Below are positions 5,243 through 9,670 of a stretch of DNA of 9,670 bases, piece after piece. Position 1 is the first letter of the stretch. Each line of letters begins with the position of its first letter. The notes beneath the pieces were generated by a model. That model was not told where the DNA came from, did not search any database, and saw only the letters and a list, made by a program, of their open reading frames with translations. Origin of the DNA: Bacteroidales bacterium. GTDB taxonomy: Bacteria; Bacteroidota; Bacteroidia; Bacteroidales; UBA932. A program made the position numbers and the translations under genes. The stretch spans positions 1 to 9,670 of the forward strand of contig JAIKYL010000235.1 of assembly GCA_024683255.1 (NCBI GenBank). The letters run 5' to 3'.

Positions 5243-7789
5243 ATGGACAATAACGAAGAGAAGAATCAGCTCAGCGAGCCCCTGGAAAACACCGGGTACA
5301 TTGAGCAGGTGGAGATAGATCACGAAATGCGCACCGCCTACATCGACTATTCCATGTCGGTGATTGTTTCGCGGGCCCTTCCGGATGCCAGGGACGGCCT
5401 CAAGCCCGTCCAGCGCCGGGTTCTGTTCGGCATGGACAACATGGGCCTCAGCTACGGCGGACAAACCAAGAAGAGCGCCCGTATCGTGGGTGAGGTCATG
5501 GGTAAATACCACCCGCACGGAGACTCCAGCGTGTACGACGCCATGGTGCGCCTGGGCCAGGAATGGAACCAGCGTTATCCGCTGGTGAAGGGCCAGGGCA
5601 ACTTCGGCTCTGTGGACGGAGACTCTCCGGCCGCCATGCGTTACACGGAGGCCAAGCTTCAGAGAATGGCCGACGACGTGCTGGGAGACATGGACAAGGA
5701 TACCGTGGACATGGCCCTCAACTTCGACGATACCCTGGAAGAACCCACCGTCCTGCCCACCAAGGCACCGCTGCTGCTCCTTAACGGCGCATCCGGTATT
5801 GCCGTGGGTATGGCCACCAATATGGCCCCGCACAACCTGGGAGAGTGCTGCGATGCAATCTGCGCCTATATAGACAATCCGGAAATCACCACGGATGAGC
5901 TCATGCAGCACATCAAGGGCCCGGATTTCCCCACCGGCGGCATTGTGATGGGCAAGAGCGGCATCAAGGAGGCCTATGAGACCGGCCGCGGCCGCGTGGT
6001 CATCCGTTCCAAGACGGAAATCGAGGTGGACGAGCATGGCCGGGAAACCATCGTGGTAACGGAAATCCCGTACATGGTGAACAAGCGGGAAATGATTGAA
6101 AAGATCGCCCAGCTGGCCGATGAGAAGAAGGTGGAAGGCATCTCCTATATCAACGACGAAAGCGCCCGCGGAGAGACCCGCGTGGTCATCCGCCTCAAGC
6201 AGGGGACCAATTCCGGCGTGGTGCTCAACCTCCTTTTCAAGTACAGCCCGCTGCAGAGCAGCTTCTCGTTCAACAACGTGGCCCTGGTGAAGGGCCGGCC
6301 GCGCACCCTCAGCCTCAAGGAAATCATCGGCCAGTTCGTGGAATTCCGTCACGAGGTAGTGGTTCGCCGCACCAAGTATGAGCTGGACAAGGCCCAGAAG
6401 CGCGCCCACATCCTGGAAGGCCTTCTCAAGGCCATGGACATCATTGACGAGATTGTCCATATCATCCGTTACGAGACCAAGAGCATAGACGAGGCCAAGG
6501 CCATGCTCATGGAGCGTTACCAGTTCACGGAGCCGCAGGCTTCCGCCATCGTGGAAATGCGTCTGCGCCAGCTGGTCGGCCTGGAGCGTGAAAAGCTGCA
6601 GAACGAATATGACGAACTGATGAAGTTCATCGCCCGCTGCAACCAGATCCTGGGCAGCGTGGAAGAGCAGTTCAAGGTGGTGAAGGAGGAAACCATGGAC
6701 CTCAAGGCCCGTTACGGAGACCCCCGCCGCACGGAAATCACCCTCTCGGAAGACGAATTCAATCCGGAAGACTTCTATTCGGACGAAGACCAGGTTATCA
6801 CCATTTCCCACCTGGGATACATCAAGCGCACCCCGCTCACGGAATTCCGCACCCAGAACCGCGGCGGCGTGGGCATGAAGGGCAGCGCAACCCGGGACGA
6901 AGACTTCATAGAGCACATCTATATTGCCAATAACCACAGCACCATGCTTCTGTTCACCCAGAAGGGCCGCTGCTATTGGCTCAAGGTGTACGAGATCCCG
7001 GAAGGCACCCGCACTTCCAAGGGTCGCGCCATCCAGAACATCCTCATGATAGAACCGGACGACTGCGTCCGCGCATACCTCAACGTGAAGACGCTCAAGG
7101 ACGAGGAATTCATCAACAACAATTACATCATGATGGTCACCCGTCAGGGCGTGGTTAAGAAGACTTCCCTGGAAGCCTATTCCCGTCCGCGCACCAACGG
7201 CGTTAACGCCATCAACATCCGCGAGGATGATGAATTACTGGAGGCCGTGCTCACCAACGGACGCTGCCTTATCATGATTGCCGCCCATAATGGAAGATGC
7301 GTAAGATTCGATGAATCAGAGGCTAGGCCCCTCGGCCGCACGTCCACCGGCGTTCGTGGCATCAATCTTGAAGAAGGGGATTATGTGATCGGCGTCGTGT
7401 GCCAGGATCCGCAGGCAGAAGACTCGGCCAAACACCAGGTCCTTGCGGTTTCGGAAAACGGTTTCGGCAAGCGGTCCGATCCTTTGGAATATCGTCAGAC
7501 CTCTCGTGGAGCCAAGGGCGTGAAAGCCCTCAACATCACGGAGAAAACGGGCAAACTGGTAGCCATCAAGAACGTCACGGACGACGACGACTTAATGATT
7601 ATCAACCGCTCGGGAATGACCATCCGTATGCCTGTCAGCACCATACGTGTTGCCGGACGTGCCACTCAGGGCGTAAAGCTCATTAACATTAAGGAAGGAG
7701 ACGCCATCGCAGCCATCTCCGTTGTGGAACACAGCGACGAAGAAGAATCCCAGGCCGCAGAGAACCAGGAACTTTCCGCTAACGAATAA
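5243..7789 (+). CDS. gyrA: DNA gyrase subunit A
   Basis: The 848-residue protein is full length. With GyrB it introduces negative supercoils by double-strand passage. The breakage-reunion domain covers roughly residues 20-510. The catalytic tyrosine is Tyr134 in [10 protein letters not shown], preceded by [15 protein letters not shown], and the DNA-bending isoleucine is Ile186. Numbers run 12 ahead of E. coli (Tyr122, Ile174). The quinolone-resistance region reads [16 protein letters not shown], with Ser95 and Asp99 (E. coli Ser83 and Asp87) unmutated. The C-terminal beta-pinwheel starts near 525 and contains the GyrA box as QNRGGVG (538-544), the mark of gyrase as opposed to topoisomerase IV ParC. 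It ends in an acidic tail (HSDEEESQ onward). The ATG at 5243 sits about 20 bases downstream of the predicted start site. The TPR gene follows 19 bases after the stop. Confidence 0.97.
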   Translation: MDNNEEKNQLSEPLENTGYIEQVEIDHEMRTAYIDYSMSVIVSRALPDARDGLKPVQRRVLFGMDNMGLSYGGQTKKSARIVGEVMGKYHPHGDSSVYDAMVRLGQEWNQRYPLVKGQGNFGSVDGDSPAAMRYTEAKLQRMADDVLGDMDKDTVDMALNFDDTLEEPTVLPTKAPLLLLNGASGIAVGMATNMAPHNLGECCDAICAYIDNPEITTDELMQHIKGPDFPTGGIVMGKSGIKEAYETGRGRVVIRSKTEIEVDEHGRETIVVTEIPYMVNKREMIEKIAQLADEKKVEGISYINDESARGETRVVIRLKQGTNSGVVLNLLFKYSPLQSSFSFNNVALVKGRPRTLSLKEIIGQFVEFRHEVVVRRTKYELDKAQKRAHILEGLLKAMDIIDEIVHIIRYETKSIDEAKAMLMERYQFTEPQASAIVEMRLRQLVGLEREKLQNEYDELMKFIARCNQILGSVEEQFKVVKEETMDLKARYGDPRRTEITLSEDEFNPEDFYSDEDQVITISHLGYIKRTPLTEFRTQNRGGVGMKGSATRDEDFIEHIYIANNHSTMLLFTQKGRCYWLKVYEIPEGTRTSKGRAIQNILMIEPDDCVRAYLNVKTLKDEEFINNNYIMMVTRQGVVKKTSLEAYSRPRTNGVNAINIREDDELLEAVLTNGRCLIMIAAHNGRCVRFDESEARPLGRTSTGVRGINLEEGDYVIGVVCQDPQAEDSAKHQVLAVSENGFGKRSDPLEYRQTSRGAKGVKALNITEKTGKLVAIKNVTDDDDLMIINRSGMTIRMPVSTIRVAGRATQGVKLINIKEGDAIAAISVVEHSDEEESQAAENQELSANE

Positions 7790-7808
7790 TCATTAACACT
7801 TAATTAAT

Positions 7809-9113
7809 ATGAAAAAGTTATTTTTCGCTCTCGCTCTCGCCTGCACCCTGCAGGTAGCGTATGCACAGAAGTCCGATGCAGATATGCAGAAGGCTGTTGA
7901 CAAGGCTCTTGCCGCCGCACAGGATGCCAAGAAGGCCACCAAGGCCTCCACTTGGATCAACCTGGGCAAGGCATACATGACCGCCTACCAGAATCCCCTG
8001 GCCAATGTTACCCAGGGTATTGACAAGACCACTTTCGGCATGATGTTCAAAGAGCGTCCTTCGGGCGTGGAGAAGGTGGAACTGGATGGCAAAACCTATG
8101 AGAAGCAGATTTTCTCCCACTTCAACGCTTATTTCAACGAGATGGGCTTGCTAACCATCACTGAGGTAACCCGTCCTTCCGTACAGGGAGACTTGCTGGG
8201 AGAGGCTGCCAAGGCATACTCCAAGGCTTTCGAGCTGGGTGCCAAGGATAAGGATGTGGATCCCAAGATTCAGGAAATTGTTGATGCCATGTATAACGAC
8301 GGTTTCGCAGCCTATCAGCTGGGTGACCTCAAGAAGGCCAGCGACCTGTTCAAGAGTGCCTCCGACGCTTCCGTCCTTCCCGGCTGCTCTGTGAGAAATG
8401 ACGAGGCAACTTACAATGCTGCCCTCACCGCCCTTCAGATTAAGGATTATGACCGTGCCGAAGAGTACTACAACAAGTGCCTGGCCAACAATTACACCTC
8501 CGAGGGTAACATCTATGCCAACCTGTCGCAGGTTGCCCTTGCCAAGGCCGATACCCTGGCTGCCAAGAACTACCTTGCCACCGGTCTCACCAACTATCCG
8601 GACAATCCTTCCATTCTCACCGACCTCATCAACCTCTACCTTTCCACCAACGAGGACCCTGCCAAGATCGTGGAACTGCTGGACGAGGCCAAGAAGGCCA
8701 TGCCGGACAATCCTTCCCTCTTCTATGTGGAAGGCAATATCTTCTCCGGTATCAAGGACTATGACAAGGCCCTCGCTGCCTACGAAAAGGGTATTGAGGT
8801 CAATGGCAACTACGACCTGAATTACTATGGCAAGGCCAAAGTCGCCGTCGATAAGGCCAATGATCTCATTGACGAGCGTGATGCCCTGGATGTCCGTGAG
8901 TACAAGAAGTACGACGAAATGTCCGCCAAGGTGGTTGAAATCTACAAGGAAGCCGTTGTTTCGTTCGAGAAGTGCTATGAGGTGAGCAATACTCCCGAGG
9001 TTAAGGCCGCTGCCGCAGACTTCCTCAAGCGTCTGAACTTCCAGCTCCGTAACGAGGATCCCAAGTACCAGGCCGCCTACGAGAAGTGGAACAGTATTGT
9101 AACCGCCGAATAA
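7809..9113 (+). CDS. secreted tetratricopeptide-repeat protein downstream of gyrA
   Basis: The 434-residue protein begins with a signal peptide (MKKLFFALALACTLQVAYAQ, likely cleavage after Ala19) and so should be periplasmic. The mature part is helical. TPR-like units are visible near 163-185 (GFAAYQLGDLKKASDLFKSA), 200-226 (YNAALTALQIKDYDRAEEYY), 235-261, 268-297 and 303-331 (FYVEGNIFSGIKDYDKALAAY). A further helical pair lies at 378-412. TPR units form scaffolds for protein contacts; no catalytic motif is seen, so the function is unknown. The gap to gyrA is 19 AT-rich bases without a promoter match, and the first terminator comes after this gene, so cotranscription with gyrA is likely. Codon use resembles that of its neighbours. 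The ATG at 7809 is chosen because it gives a perfect signal peptide. Confidence 0.88.
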   Translation: MKKLFFALALACTLQVAYAQKSDADMQKAVDKALAAAQDAKKATKASTWINLGKAYMTAYQNPLANVTQGIDKTTFGMMFKERPSGVEKVELDGKTYEKQIFSHFNAYFNEMGLLTITEVTRPSVQGDLLGEAAKAYSKAFELGAKDKDVDPKIQEIVDAMYNDGFAAYQLGDLKKASDLFKSASDASVLPGCSVRNDEATYNAALTALQIKDYDRAEEYYNKCLANNYTSEGNIYANLSQVALAKADTLAAKNYLATGLTNYPDNPSILTDLINLYLSTNEDPAKIVELLDEAKKAMPDNPSLFYVEGNIFSGIKDYDKALAAYEKGIEVNGNYDLNYYGKAKVAVDKANDLIDERDALDVREYKKYDEMSAKVVEIYKEAVVSFEKCYEVSNTPEVKAAAADFLKRLNFQLRNEDPKYQAAYEKWNSIVTAE

Positions 9114-9129
9114 TAATCTGATATAAATG

Positions 9130-9164
9130 AAGAAGCCGACCTCTTGGAGGCCGGCTTCTTTTTT
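9130..9164 (+). terminator. intrinsic terminator of the gyrA-TPR unit, possibly bidirectional
   Basis: A 12-base stem (9132-9143 with 9147-9158, one A-C mismatch, extended by two A-T pairs) closes a TTG loop and runs into six T residues (9159-9164). It lies 16 bases after the TPR stop codon. On the minus strand the same stem is followed by TTCATTTATAT, so it could also end phoH transcription, though less strongly. The phoH stop codon overlaps the T run. Confidence 0.88.
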
Positions 9165-9670
9165 ATTCTTCCTTGTCCTTCTTCTTGTCGAAGGCGTTGA
9201 CAATCTTGGTTACCAGGGGGTGGCGGACAATGTCATCGGCCGTGAAACGGATGGTGGCTATGCCTTTGATGCCTTCCAGCAGGTGGATGCCCTGCAGCAG
9301 ACCGGAATCTGACGGCCGGGGAAGGTCTATTTGGGTGGCGTCTCCCGTGACGATGAATTTAGCGCTGGGACCCATGCGGGTTAAGAACATCTTCAGCTGT
9401 CCCAGGTTGGTGTTCTGGGCCTCGTCCAGAATTACGCAGGCCCGGTCCAGTGTGCGGCCGCGCATATATGCCAGGGGCGCTATCTGGATGGTCCCGTCGG
9501 CCATGAAATCCTGCAGTTTCTTGGAAGGGATCATATCGGCCAGGGCGTCGTAGAGGGGCTGGAGATACGGGTCCAGCTTGTCCTTGAGGTCTCCGGGCAG
9601 GAAGCCCAGGCGCTCACCGGCTTCCACGGCGGGGCGGGTGAGGATGATGCGTTTGATTTCACGGTTCTTG
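9163..9670 (-). CDS. phoH: PhoH-family ATPase (3' part, continues past the window)
   Basis: The C-terminal 169 codons are present; the N-terminus, including the Walker A loop, lies beyond the right edge. The frame is open at the edge and begins KNREIKRIILTRPAVEAGE, so the Met encoded at 9627 is internal, not the start. PhoH features seen are RPAVEAGERLGFLPGDLKDK, the segment PYLQPLYDAL, PLAYMRGRTL, the Walker B motif CVILDEAQN (9412-9438), and the helicase-like run MFLTRMG with IVTGDATQIDLP. PhoH proteins are cytoplasmic P-loop ATPases linked to phosphate starvation and RNA metabolism; the exact activity varies and is poorly defined. The gene ends in a lysine- and glutamate-rich tail (DKKKDKEE) typical of its Bacteroidetes relatives. 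It converges on the TPR gene across a shared terminator. Confidence 0.95.
   Translation of the reverse strand, partial: KNREIKRIILTRPAVEAGERLGFLPGDLKDKLDPYLQPLYDALADMIPSKKLQDFMADGTIQIAPLAYMRGRTLDRACVILDEAQNTNLGQLKMFLTRMGPSAKFIVTGDATQIDLPRPSDSGLLQGIHLLEGIKGIATIRFTADDIVRHPLVTKIVNAFDKKKDKEE

Noticed and set aside
4850..6937. A 695-codon open frame on the minus strand opposite gyrA
   Set aside because: Its product is rich in His, Ala, Val, Leu and Gly without recognisable domains, as expected for the reverse of a G+C-rich gene with strong codon bias. gyrA on the plus strand is certain and full length.
8151..9203. A 350-codon open frame on the minus strand opposite the TPR gene
   Set aside because: It runs through the terminator and has a low-complexity Gly/Val/Leu-rich product with no domain. 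The plus-strand gene has a signal peptide and TPR repeats.
1..9670. Mobile elements, CRISPR arrays, tRNA or rRNA genes, defence or toxin-antitoxin modules
   Set aside because: No terminal inverted repeats, transposase or integrase motifs, regularly spaced repeats, cloverleaf sequences or paired small toxin-antitoxin genes were found. All long frames are assigned to housekeeping or envelope proteins.

Overview
The window reads as ordinary chromosome from a G+C-rich member of the Bacteroidota, most likely order Bacteroidales. Three things point there. Six promoters match the Bacteroidetes -7 element TAnnTTTG, three of them with a TTG 19-20 bases upstream. Start codons have A-rich or featureless leaders instead of Shine-Dalgarno sequences. 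The protein set is also typical: MetY, a LolA-like carrier, a ClpC-type ATPase with an IGF loop, GyrA followed by a secreted TPR protein, and PhoH. The family or genus cannot be fixed from the sequence alone.

Layout from left to right. The 5' part of metY (O-acetylhomoserine sulfhydrylase family) leaves the window on the minus strand. It is divergent from an Lrp/AsnC regulator, and the 150-base gap between them carries back-to-back promoters and an Lrp-like 15-mer. The regulator gene converges, with a 5-base gap, on a minus-strand gene for a secreted LolA-like lipoprotein carrier. That gene is divergent from a ClpC/ClpA-type AAA+ unfoldase, and their promoters sit within 50 bases of each other. 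The clp gene overlaps tail-to-tail, by 47 bases, a 41-codon minus-strand gene with its own -7 element; it is short enough for automatic callers to miss. Next come a secreted alpha/beta hydrolase, gyrA (its promoter overlaps the hydrolase stop codon) and, 19 bases after gyrA, a secreted TPR protein that is probably cotranscribed with it. An intrinsic terminator separates this pair from the converging 3' part of phoH, which leaves the window on the minus strand.

The genes are mostly housekeeping: sulfur amino acid synthesis and its likely regulator, envelope lipoprotein traffic, protein quality control, DNA supercoiling and RNA or stress metabolism. I found no mobile element, CRISPR array, tRNA, rRNA, toxin-antitoxin or defence locus, and no evidence of a new multi-gene system. 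The points most worth a second look are the apparent absence of the middle (M/UVR) domain in the Clp ATPase, the unannotated 41-aa gene at its 3' end, and the regulatory layout between metY and lrp. No gap without a gene exceeds 300 bases.
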